Positions 32,658 through 40,798 of a DNA stretch of 64,000 nucleotides are shown here, one piece after another; positions within the stretch are counted from its first letter, which is position 1, and every line of letters begins with the position of its first letter. Origin of the DNA: Microbacterium sp. (GTDB lineage Bacteria > Actinomycetota > Actinomycetes > Actinomycetales > Microbacteriaceae); NCBI GenBank assembly GCA_031277885.1, contig JAITLM010000076.1, positions 1-64,000 of the forward strand. Reading direction: 5' to 3'. The notes beneath the pieces are model-generated. The model was not told the DNA's origin, did not search any database, and saw nothing but the letters and a program-made list of their open reading frames with translations. Made by a program: the position numbers and the translations under genes.

Positions 32658-34163
32658 ATGAACCGCGACGAGATCGTCCAGCGCGACGGCGCATCCTTCC
32701 CCGGCGAGAGCTACACCACGGCCGTGCTGCGCCCCGCGTACAACGAGGCCAAGCGGATGCTGCTGCCGTCCATGATCCAGATCCACCGGGCGCACCTGGT
32801 GATGCTGCACGACGCCGGGATCCTCGGCGATGCGGAGGCGGCCACGATCGCGTCCGCGATCGACGGCCTCGACCTGGCGGCCCTGGCGGCGAGCGAGTAC
32901 ACCGGCGAGTTCGAGGACCTGTTCTTCACCGTCGAGCACGAGCTCATGCGGATCGGCGGGGAGGTCACCGGCAGCCTGCACACCGCGCGCAGCCGGAACG
33001 ACATGGGCATGACCCTGTACCGCATGGTCATGCGGCGTCAGCTGCTGAAGGTGCTCGACGCCGCCGGCGAGCTCTACGAGACCCTGGTCCGTCTCGGCGC
33101 CGAGCACGCCGACACGCTCACGCTGGAGCACACTCACACGCAGCCGGCCCAGCCGTCCGTGCTCGGGCACCGTTTCCTGGCGATCGCCGACGTGCTCGGC
33201 CGGGACATCCGCCGCGTCCAGCAGGCCTACGAGAGCCTCGACTTCTCTCCGATGGGAGGTGCGGCGCTCACCGGCACCGGCTTCGCGATCGACCGCGAGA
33301 ACATGGCCCGCCTGCTCGGCTTCGGCGGGCTCGTGGAGAACTCCTACGACGCCGTCGCCGCGACCGACTACATCGCGCACTCGGCGATCGCGCTGCAGCT
33401 CATGGCGATCGACACCGGACGCAGCTGCGTCGACTTCCTCACCTGGTGCACGGCCGAGTTCGGCCTGTACCGCGTGGCCGCGCCCTACGTGCAGATCTCG
33501 TCGATCATGCCGCAGAAGCGCAACCCGGTCTCCATCGAGCACTCCCGGTCCCTGCTGTCGGCGGCGTCGGCGAGCGCCGCGACCGTGCTCACCATGATGC
33601 ACAACACCCCGTTCGGCGACATCGTCGACACCGAGGACGACCTCCAGCCCTATGCGTGGCGCGCGGTCGACACGCTCACCGACGTCCTGCACCTGCTGAC
33701 CGGCGTGCTCGGGACGATCCAGGTGAACACCGATGTGATGCGCGAGCGCGCGCTGGCGTCGTTCGCGAACGCCACCGAGCTGGCCGACACCCTCGTGCGC
33801 GACGGCGGGCTCACCTTCACCCAGGCGCACACCGTCGTCTCCCGGATCGTCCGCGAGGCCGACGCCGCGGGCATGACCGATGTGCGATCCGTATCCACCG
33901 ACCGCGTGCGCGAGGTCGCTCAGGAGGTGACCGGCCGAGAAGTGCCGCTCACGACCGACGACGTCGCCCGCGCGCTGGACGCCGACAACTTCGTCGCCGT
34001 GCGCACCTCGACCGGCGGCGCCGCCCCGAGCGAGGTCGCCCGCATGGCCGCAGCCCGGCAGGAGACCGCGCAGGAGCTGCGCCGCTGGCGCGATGCGAAG
34101 CGCGATCACCTCGACGCCGTCGCCGACCGGCTGGTCGAGGCGACGGCAGCCCTCCAGGCGTGA
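32658..34163 (+). CDS. Argininosuccinate-lyase-like enzyme of the fumarase superfamily
   Basis: 501 residues. The three superfamily blocks are present: HTARSRNDMGM (about 112-122; argH usually has GRSRNDQV), LEHTHTQPAQPS with the catalytic His, and the flexible loop SSIMPQKRNP with the catalytic Ser. Enzymes of this group split a succinate-bearing compound by anti-elimination, normally releasing fumarate. Setting it beside an importer, a ROK kinase and deacetylases, with no arginine genes near, argues against ArgH; EDDS lyase and related catabolic lyases show the same kind of neighbourhood. The ATG at 32658 follows AGAGAGAGAT. Confidence 0.85.
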   Translation: MNRDEIVQRDGASFPGESYTTAVLRPAYNEAKRMLLPSMIQIHRAHLVMLHDAGILGDAEAATIASAIDGLDLAALAASEYTGEFEDLFFTVEHELMRIGGEVTGSLHTARSRNDMGMTLYRMVMRRQLLKVLDAAGELYETLVRLGAEHADTLTLEHTHTQPAQPSVLGHRFLAIADVLGRDIRRVQQAYESLDFSPMGGAALTGTGFAIDRENMARLLGFGGLVENSYDAVAATDYIAHSAIALQLMAIDTGRSCVDFLTWCTAEFGLYRVAAPYVQISSIMPQKRNPVSIEHSRSLLSAASASAATVLTMMHNTPFGDIVDTEDDLQPYAWRAVDTLTDVLHLLTGVLGTIQVNTDVMRERALASFANATELADTLVRDGGLTFTQAHTVVSRIVREADAAGMTDVRSVSTDRVREVAQEVTGREVPLTTDDVARALDADNFVAVRTSTGGAAPSEVARMAAARQETAQELRRWRDAKRDHLDAVADRLVEATAALQA

Positions 34164-34171
34164 TCGGGCGG

Positions 34172-35065
34172 ATGTCGCGCCGGATGAGCGTGCTCGGGAT
34201 CGACTTCGGCGGCACGAAGGTCGCCCTCCGCGTGGAGGCCGCAGACGGCTCGCGCCGGGACGAGCGCCTGCGGATCGGTCCGGACGAGCCCGCCGTGAGC
34301 GTGCTCGAGCGGACCTTCACGGCAGCCGCGCGCCTGGCCGGTCCGGACGCCGCGGTCGAGGCCGTCGGGGTGTCGACGCCGGGGATCGTGTTCGACGACC
34401 GGGTCGATCTCGCCCCGAACGTCGTCGGCTGGTCCGAGCTCGATCTCGCCGGCCGCTTCCGTGAGGTCTTCGGCGCCGTCCCGGTCGCGATCGAGAACGA
34501 CGTGAAGGCCGCGGCCCTCGCCGAGGGACGTGAGGGCGCGCTGCAGGGGACGAGGGTGGGACTCTACGTCAACCTCGGCACCGGCATCGCGATCGCCCCG
34601 GTGCTGGACGGACTGGTGCTCCGCGGCGCTCACGGCGCGGCCGGTGAGATCGGATACGGGATCGTGGGCGCGGTCTCGCAGTGGCGGGCGGGCGCACCGA
34701 CCCTGGAGGAGTACGCCGGCGGCAGCGGCCTCGAGCGGCGCGTCGCCGCCGACGCCCTCGTGCCCGCCTCCGATGTCCCGGAGCTGATCGCGGCGCTCGG
34801 CACCAGCCCTGCGGCCGATGAGATGTGGTCGGGCACGATCGACGAGATCGCCCGCCATCTCGTCACCGCGGCGCTCACCTGCGACCCGTCGCGGATCGTG
34901 GTGGGCGGCGGGATGACCCGGGCGGGATCCGCCCTGTTCCAGCCGCTGTCCGCGCGCCTCGGCGCCGCCCTCCCCTATGCGCCGGAACTGCTGCTGTCGG
35001 AGTTCGGACCGGACGCGTCGCTGCGCGGCGCGGTGATGCTCGCCGACGACGCCGCTGCAGCCTGA
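34172..35065 (+). CDS. ROK-family sugar kinase lacking the zinc motif
   Basis: 297 residues from ATG 34172; a GTG at 34160 overlapping the lyase stop and an ATG at 34184 are alternatives in the same frame. The ATP loop is GIDFGGTKVAL and the catalytic Asp lies in IENDVKAAALAEG. A second phosphate loop is LYVNLGTGIAIAP, and HGAAGEIGY holds the conserved His and Glu that contact the sugar. The CxCGxxGC zinc finger is missing; that region reads WRAGAPTLEEYAGGSG. ROK kinases phosphorylate glucose, N-acetylglucosamine, N-acetylmannosamine or similar sugars. Here it probably acts on the sugar released by the pathway. Confidence 0.87.
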   Translation: MSRRMSVLGIDFGGTKVALRVEAADGSRRDERLRIGPDEPAVSVLERTFTAAARLAGPDAAVEAVGVSTPGIVFDDRVDLAPNVVGWSELDLAGRFREVFGAVPVAIENDVKAAALAEGREGALQGTRVGLYVNLGTGIAIAPVLDGLVLRGAHGAAGEIGYGIVGAVSQWRAGAPTLEEYAGGSGLERRVAADALVPASDVPELIAALGTSPAADEMWSGTIDEIARHLVTAALTCDPSRIVVGGGMTRAGSALFQPLSARLGAALPYAPELLLSEFGPDASLRGAVMLADDAAAA

Positions 35066-35248
35066 CCTCCGCCGCCCGTCCCGCAAGGGACGCGGCGGCG
35101 GAGATATTTTCCGGCGTTGACGCCCCTCCCGCGCACCTGTGGAATTGCTATCAGCGGTTATTTCTACACAGAAAGAAAGTACCGCCTCCCCTCTCCACCG
35201 AATGCGCGGGGCGCGACGTCGACGTCCGCCCGCGCGGAAGGACGACTC
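35066..35248 (+). promoter_or_regulatory. AT-rich promoter region of the secreted deacetylase gene
   Basis: The stretch 35102-35190 is strikingly AT-rich for this genome. It contains TATTTTCCGG (35105-35114) and TTGCTATCAG (35145-35154), which recur as TATTTTCCGG and TTGCTGTCAG upstream of the mshB-like gene. I infer a separate regulated promoter. The exact -35 and -10 boxes are not certain. Confidence 0.5.
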
Positions 35249-38041
35249 ATGGACGACCGACTCCCCCTGTCCCAGCGCGCGATGTCCCGCCGCACCCTCT
35301 TCAAGGCCGGAGGCGTGCTCGGCGCCGCCGCCGCGGCCGGCGCCGCGTTCCAGATCTCGCCGCTGAGCGCCGCCGAACAGGCGCTCGCGGCTCCGGGTGG
35401 CGCCGTCAAGCTCAACGTGCTGTTCATCGGCGCGCACCCGGACGACGAGGCGGGCAACCTCGGCGTGTTCGGGCAGTGGAACGAGTTCTTCGACATGAAG
35501 GCCGGCGTGATCACGGTCACCCGCGGCGAGGGCGGCGGCAACGCCGTCGGGCTCGAGGAGGGCCCGCCGCTGGGCATGATGCGCGAGGCCGAGGAGCGCA
35601 AGGCCGTCGGCTACGCGGGCATCGAGCACGTCTTCAACCTGGACGGCCTGGACTTCTACTACACCGCGAGCGCGCCGCTGTCGCGCCAGGTCTGGGGCGG
35701 CGACGCCGTCCTCGGCCGCATCGTGCGGGTGGTGCGGGCGACCAGGCCCGACGTCATCGTCACGATGAACCCGTCCGCCGTCGAGGGCAACCACGGCAAC
35801 CACCAGCAGGCCGCGATGTTCGCCGTCGAGGCCTACCTCGCGGCCGGCGACCCGAGCCGCTTCCCCGAGCACCTCGCCGAGGGCTTCGCGGCCTGGCAGC
35901 CGCGGCGCATCCTCCGTGCCGGCGCGAACGGGACGGGCGCGAACGGCGAGGGCGGCGTCGCCGCCGGCTACACCCCGTCCGTCGCCTCCGACGTCGTCTT
36001 CGGCTGCTGGAACGGCACCCCCAGCGCCCGCAACGGCCGCCGCTGGTCGGAGATGCTCGACCTCGCGCGCTGGGCCTACGTCACGCAGGGCTGGGCCGAG
36101 ATGGCCGCGAGCCCGACCGACCCCGCCAAGATCTCCACGTCCTGGTTCACGGTCATCCACTCCCGCACCCCGCTCGCGGACCCCCGCTCCGGAGGCGACG
36201 CCGCGCTGCGCGGCGCGGCACTCCCGATCGACGGCGGGCTCCCCTTCGGCACGCTTATCGACGTGCGCCCCTCGCGGTTCGAGGCGGTCGCCGGGCAGAG
36301 CCTCGCCGTCGACGTGACGATCACCGCGCCGGACGACGCGAAGCTCGCCGCCGGCACGGTGACCCTCGCGGTCCCGAGCGGGTGGACGACGGGCGGATCC
36401 CAGTCCGTGCGCGCGCTCAAGAAGGGCGCCTCGCAGCGCCTCACGTTCCAGGTCACGGCCGGATCCGATCCGGTGGGCACCCAGGCGCGCGTCGAGGCGA
36501 CGCTCGCCGCGGGAAGCGCGTCCGGCACCACGTTCGCGCAGCTCCGCGTGGCCGGAGCGGTCGAGGCGACCATCAGCCCGCTGCCGGAGATCCGCCTGTT
36601 CCGCGAGTGGACGGCCGGGCTCGGGATGAAGCACCTCGACGTCCTCGTCCCCGAGCTCTTCCCCGTCGGCCAGGGCCGCACGCGACCGCTCGACGTGGTC
36701 GTGCAGAACTTCTCCGACCGGGTGCGCGCAGGATCGGTCTCGCTCGAGCTCCCCGCCGGGTTCTCCGCCTCCCCGTCCGAGCTGCCCTATGCGGGACTCG
36801 GCGCCGGCGAGACCGCCACCCTCACGTTCGACGTCGCCAACACCGACGCGACGATCCCCACGGCGAACCGCGCGAGCAACGGCGGCAACTGGCCCGTGAC
36901 CGTCCGCGCGGCGAGCGACGCCGGCACCGCGGCCCGCACGGTGACGATGAACCTCGTCCCCGCCTACGCCGTGCAGCGTGCGGCGGTCGCCCCCGTGCTG
37001 GACGGCGTCCGCCGCGAGGACGAGTACCCCGGCGAGCCCATCCCGGTCGAGACCATCTGGGACGGATCCCCGATGGGCGGCACGACCCCGTCGATCAGCG
37101 CGAAGACCTGGATCACGCACGACGACGCGAACCTCTACCTGTTCATCTCGGTCGCCGACGACATCCGCGGGACGATCCTCCCGGCCGCCGACAACAAGCG
37201 CCAGCGGCGCACCGACTCGGTCGAGATCTACGTCGACCCCCGCGGGGACGCGCCCAACACGGCGCACACCTTCATCGGCGGCATCATGCCCTCGATGGAC
37301 ACCATGACCGGCGCCCCCGGCGTGGGACGCGACAGGGACAACTGGCAGGGCGAGGCGGCCGTGACGGCTCCGGGCATGGAGGTCGCGGTCCGGATGGCGC
37401 CGACCGCCGCCGAGTACACCGGCTACGACCTCGAGGTGAAGATCCCGTTCGCGGTGCTGCCAGACAACCTCGACCCGGCCCACGTCGGGTTCAACGTCGT
37501 CGTGAACGACTCGGACACCCAGAACAAGGCCGCGCAGAACCGCGTCGGCTGGTCGACGTTCCCCGGAATGCGGGCGGATCCCTGGCGCTGGGGCGTCATC
37601 ACGCTCGACGGCATCGCCGATGCGGGAGCGAGCCCCAAGGATCCGACGCTGCCCGACACCGCGGCGCGGTCGGTCGCCTCGCCGCAGTCGATCCTGCAGT
37701 CCGCGGGCGACCAGGTGCCCCTCGGCGGATCCTCGAAGGCGGATCACGAGCTCAAGGTGCTCTCGTCCTCCGTCTCGGGCGGCATCGCGAAGGTCGCGCT
37801 GCAGACGCCGCGGGCGGGCACGGCCCGGGTGTTCCTGTGGGACGGCGCGCAGGTGCTCGGCAGCACCGAGAAGAGCGTGAGCTCGGGGCGGACCGATGTC
37901 GGCTTCCCGGTCCGCACCACGGCGAACGGCTCGGGCGACAGCCTCACCGGCACGCCGGCGTCCCCGGTGCTGGCCGTGTCCTTCGAGTCGCAGAGCGGCG
38001 TCTCCGCGACCCGCGCACCGCTGGGCGGCCGGTCGCGCTGA
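35249..38041 (+). CDS. Tat-exported PIG-L deacetylase with NEW3-like and CBM9-like modules
   Basis: 930 residues. The twin-arginine signal is AMSRRTLFKAGG (Arg14-Arg15), followed by an Ala-rich helix. The PIG-L domain fills about 52-330, with metal ligands in GAHPDDEAGN (HPDDE 63-67) and EGNHGNHQQA. Next comes an NEW3-type beta-sandwich (about 335-430) and a second such unit (about 465-570). A CBM9-like module (about 580-800, from VAPVLDGVRREDEYPGEP) is followed by a short beta-rich tail. It should remove N-acetyl groups from a glycan or glycoconjugate outside the cell while holding on to carbohydrate. It closes the cluster and is followed by a strong terminator. Confidence 0.87.
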   Translation: MDDRLPLSQRAMSRRTLFKAGGVLGAAAAAGAAFQISPLSAAEQALAAPGGAVKLNVLFIGAHPDDEAGNLGVFGQWNEFFDMKAGVITVTRGEGGGNAVGLEEGPPLGMMREAEERKAVGYAGIEHVFNLDGLDFYYTASAPLSRQVWGGDAVLGRIVRVVRATRPDVIVTMNPSAVEGNHGNHQQAAMFAVEAYLAAGDPSRFPEHLAEGFAAWQPRRILRAGANGTGANGEGGVAAGYTPSVASDVVFGCWNGTPSARNGRRWSEMLDLARWAYVTQGWAEMAASPTDPAKISTSWFTVIHSRTPLADPRSGGDAALRGAALPIDGGLPFGTLIDVRPSRFEAVAGQSLAVDVTITAPDDAKLAAGTVTLAVPSGWTTGGSQSVRALKKGASQRLTFQVTAGSDPVGTQARVEATLAAGSASGTTFAQLRVAGAVEATISPLPEIRLFREWTAGLGMKHLDVLVPELFPVGQGRTRPLDVVVQNFSDRVRAGSVSLELPAGFSASPSELPYAGLGAGETATLTFDVANTDATIPTANRASNGGNWPVTVRAASDAGTAARTVTMNLVPAYAVQRAAVAPVLDGVRREDEYPGEPIPVETIWDGSPMGGTTPSISAKTWITHDDANLYLFISVADDIRGTILPAADNKRQRRTDSVEIYVDPRGDAPNTAHTFIGGIMPSMDTMTGAPGVGRDRDNWQGEAAVTAPGMEVAVRMAPTAAEYTGYDLEVKIPFAVLPDNLDPAHVGFNVVVNDSDTQNKAAQNRVGWSTFPGMRADPWRWGVITLDGIADAGASPKDPTLPDTAARSVASPQSILQSAGDQVPLGGSSKADHELKVLSSSVSGGIAKVALQTPRAGTARVFLWDGAQVLGSTEKSVSSGRTDVGFPVRTTANGSGDSLTGTPASPVLAVSFESQSGVSATRAPLGGRSR

Positions 38042-38059
38042 CCGGGGAACCCCCGAACG

Positions 38060-38099
38060 GAGGAGGGGCCGACGCGAAGACTCGCGTCGGCCCCTCCTC
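38060..38099. terminator. Strong bidirectional terminator between convergent operons
   Basis: An 18-base arm (38060-38077, begins GAGGAGGGGCC) pairs perfectly with 38082-38099 around AGAC. It lies 19 bases after the deacetylase stop and 58 bases before the end of the glucosidase gene on the other strand. TTCG follows on the plus strand. Confidence 0.9.
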
Positions 38100-38156
38100 T
38101 TCGCCCGCCGCCGGTCGCTCACCCCTCGGAGCGGAGCCTGTCGGCGGCGGATCCGC

Positions 38157-39836
38157 TCAGCCGCGCAGCCAGACCGTGCTCTCGCCGGCCACCGCGCCGT
38201 CGACGAGGGCGCCGAGCACCGGCTCCTCGCCCGCGGCGAGCGCGAACGGCTCGGTGCCGAAGTTCGTGACGACCTGCCAGCCGTTCGGGCGCACGAAGCG
38301 GAGCACGTCGTCGCGGCCCGTCTCGATCCAGTCCAGGCTCTCGCCGGTCTGCAGCTCGTGCCGCAGGGCGAGGGCACGACGGTAGGCGTTGAGCGAGGAC
38401 GCCGGATCCGCGTCCTCGGCCTCGACCGCGTAGTCCGCGAACCAGGCCGGCTGCGGGATGTGGGCGCCCGCGGCGCCGAACCCGAACGAGGATCCTGAGC
38501 GCGCCCAGGGCAGCGGCACGCGGCAGCCGTCGCGGCCGAGCCCGTCGCGATCGGGGTCGGCCCCGCGGAAGAACGCCGGATCCTGGCGGTCCTCCGGCTT
38601 GATGTCGGCGACCTCGTGCAGGCCGAGCTCCTCGCCCTGGTACAGGTAGGTGCTGCCGGGCAGGCCGAGCAGGAACAGCGACGCGGCGAGCGCGCGGCGT
38701 CCGCCCCGCTCCAGGTCGACCTGGTCGGCGGGACCGCCCGCGAGGATCCATGCGGACCCCTGCTTGACGTCGCGCCCGTTCAGCGGCGCCAGCCCGTAGC
38801 GGGTGGCGTGGCGCACCACGTCGTGGTTCGAGAGCACCCAGGTCGAGCTGGATCCGGTCGCCTCGCTCTGCGCGAGGTTGTCGGTCACGATGTGCCGGAA
38901 CTGCGCGGCGTCGAAGTCCGCCTCGAGCAGGTCGAAGTTGAACGCCTGGCCGAGCCCGTCCGGGGTCGCGTACTTCGCCCGGCGCTCGGCCGTGGCCACC
39001 CACGCCTCGGCCACCGCGATGCGCGGCGGGTCGTACTCGTCGAACACCTGCCGCCACTCGCGGTAGATGTCGTGCACGGCGTCGCGATCCCACAGGGGGT
39101 GCTGCCCGTCCGTCGTGTCCATCGCGTCGAGCTCGGCTTGGCTCGGCAGCACCTCCGGGAGGTCCTTGCTCAGGCCGTGCGCGACATCGATGCGGAAGCC
39201 GTCGACCCCGCGATCCGACCAGAAGCGCAGCGTGGCGAGGAACTCGGCGTGCACGTCGGGGTTGTCCCAGTTGAAGTCGGGCTGCTCCCTGGCGAAGAAG
39301 TGGAAGTACCACTGGCCGTCGCCGACCGGCTCCCAGCCGGCTCCGCCGAAGACGCTCGTCCAGTCCGCGGGCGGTAGCTCGCCGTTTTCGCCGAGTCCGT
39401 CCCGGAAGATGTAGCGGTCGCGCTCCGGCGAGCCCTTGGGCGCGGCGAGTGCGGCCTGGAACAGGGCGTGCCGGTCGGACGAGTGGTTCGGCACGATGTC
39501 GACGATCACCTTGATGCCGCGGCCGTGCAGGGCCGCGATCATGTCGTCGAAGTCGGCGAGGGTGCCCAGGCGCGGATCCACATCGCGGTAGTCGGCGACG
39601 TCGTAGCCGCCGTCGGCCAGCTCGGACGGATAGAACGGGCTCAGCCACACCGCATCGACGCCGAGGCCGGCGAGGTAGTCGGCCTTCTCGACGACGCCGC
39701 GGATGTCGCCGAGCCCGTCGCCGTTCGTGTCGGAGAAGCTGCGCGGATAGACCTGGTAGACGACGGCCTGGCGCCACCAGGCGGCGTCGGCGGATCCGGT
39801 CACGAGGGCGTCGGTCGTGAGGACTGCATCGGTCAT
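38157..39836 (-). CDS. GH13 alpha-glucosidase
   Basis: 559 residues from ATG 39836. The start WWRQAVVYQVYPRSFSDTNG and the block VDIVPNHSSDRH are typical of GH13 oligo-1,6-glucosidase/alpha-glucosidase enzymes. Catalytic residues can be placed: nucleophile Asp217 in DGFRIDVAHG, acid/base Glu277 in AVAEAWV, and Asp339 in LSNHDVVRH. There is no signal peptide, so it cleaves imported alpha-glucosides such as isomaltose, maltose or sucrose-like sugars in the cytoplasm. It is the last gene of the operon with the two permeases and binding protein, 50 bases after the permease stop. Confidence 0.95.
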   Translation of the reverse strand: MTDAVLTTDALVTGSADAAWWRQAVVYQVYPRSFSDTNGDGLGDIRGVVEKADYLAGLGVDAVWLSPFYPSELADGGYDVADYRDVDPRLGTLADFDDMIAALHGRGIKVIVDIVPNHSSDRHALFQAALAAPKGSPERDRYIFRDGLGENGELPPADWTSVFGGAGWEPVGDGQWYFHFFAREQPDFNWDNPDVHAEFLATLRFWSDRGVDGFRIDVAHGLSKDLPEVLPSQAELDAMDTTDGQHPLWDRDAVHDIYREWRQVFDEYDPPRIAVAEAWVATAERRAKYATPDGLGQAFNFDLLEADFDAAQFRHIVTDNLAQSEATGSSSTWVLSNHDVVRHATRYGLAPLNGRDVKQGSAWILAGGPADQVDLERGGRRALAASLFLLGLPGSTYLYQGEELGLHEVADIKPEDRQDPAFFRGADPDRDGLGRDGCRVPLPWARSGSSFGFGAAGAHIPQPAWFADYAVEAEDADPASSLNAYRRALALRHELQTGESLDWIETGRDDVLRFVRPNGWQVVTNFGTEPFALAAGEEPVLGALVDGAVAGESTVWLRG

Positions 39837-39886
39837 GGGGTTCCCTTCCGGGGTGTGCGGTTCGGTGGTCTCGGGCGCAGGGCCGG

Positions 39887-40798
39887 TCAGCCCTTGACGG
39901 CGCCCTGGGTCACGCCCTCCATCACCCAGCGCTGCGTGAACAGGTAGGCGACGATCGCGGGGGCCATGGCCATCAGGTACGAGGCGAAGGACACGTTGTA
40001 GTTGTTGCTGAACTGGGTCTGGAACAGGTTCTGCCTCACGGGCAGGGTCTGCAAGGCCGGATCCGAGATGATCAGCGACGGCATCATGAAGTCGTTCCAG
40101 GCGTAGAGGAACGCGAAGATGCCGACCGTGGCGCTCATGGGGCCGAGCAGGGGGAAGATGATCCGCCAGAACGTCTGCCAGGTGCTCGCCCCGTCGATGC
40201 GGGCGCTCTCCTCGAGCTCGAGCGGGATCGAGCGCAGGAACGCGGTGAACAGCAGCACGCTGAAGCTCAGCTGGAACATCGTGGCGAGGATGACCACCCC
40301 GAACGGGTTGTCCAGGTGCACCAGCCCGGTGAGCTGGATCTGCGGCAGCGCGACCACGGGGAATGGGATGAACATCGCGGCGAGCAGGTAGAAGAACGAG
40401 TACCGGAACAGTTTCCGGTCCCAGTTGCGCACGATCGCATAGGACGCGAAGGCGGCGAGCACGATCGTGAGCACCACGGTGCCCGCGGTGACGAACAGCG
40501 AGATCCCGGCGCCGACGGGGAACGTCGTGAGGTTCCAGGCCTGCACGAAGCCGTCGATCGAGAACGGGGCGGGCAGTGAGAAGGCGTTGCCGTCGACGGC
40601 CTGGTTCGTGGTCTTGAACGCCATCGAGATCGTGACGTAGAGCGGGAGCAGCACCGTGATCGCGCACAGGATCAGGATGATCGTGCCCGACCAGTTGACG
40701 CGCTCCCGGCGGATGCGAGGCCGGCGGCCTCCGGTGGATCCGGCGGTGAGCGCCTCGGTCGTGATCGCTTCGGTCGTGAGCAGGGTCTGAGCCGACAT
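39887..40798 (-). CDS. Sugar ABC transporter permease, MalG type
   Basis: 303 residues, six membrane helices. The coupling loop EESARIDGASTWQTFWRIIFPLL (about 197-219) is of the MalG/carbohydrate-uptake-1 type. The chain ends EGVTQGAVKG, a common ending in this family. Its ATG overlaps the stop of the MalF-like gene by one base. The N-terminal 30 residues are polar and Thr-rich. Confidence 0.95.
   Translation of the reverse strand: MSAQTLLTTEAITTEALTAGSTGGRRPRIRRERVNWSGTIILILCAITVLLPLYVTISMAFKTTNQAVDGNAFSLPAPFSIDGFVQAWNLTTFPVGAGISLFVTAGTVVLTIVLAAFASYAIVRNWDRKLFRYSFFYLLAAMFIPFPVVALPQIQLTGLVHLDNPFGVVILATMFQLSFSVLLFTAFLRSIPLELEESARIDGASTWQTFWRIIFPLLGPMSATVGIFAFLYAWNDFMMPSLIISDPALQTLPVRQNLFQTQFSNNYNVSFASYLMAMAPAIVAYLFTQRWVMEGVTQGAVKG

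Noticed and set aside
34106..38377. Very long open frame of over 1400 codons on the minus strand across the lyase end, kinase and secreted deacetylase region
   Set aside because: It is antisense to two well-supported genes, its translation is Arg/Gly/Ala/His-rich with no domain, and long spurious frames are normal opposite high-GC genes.
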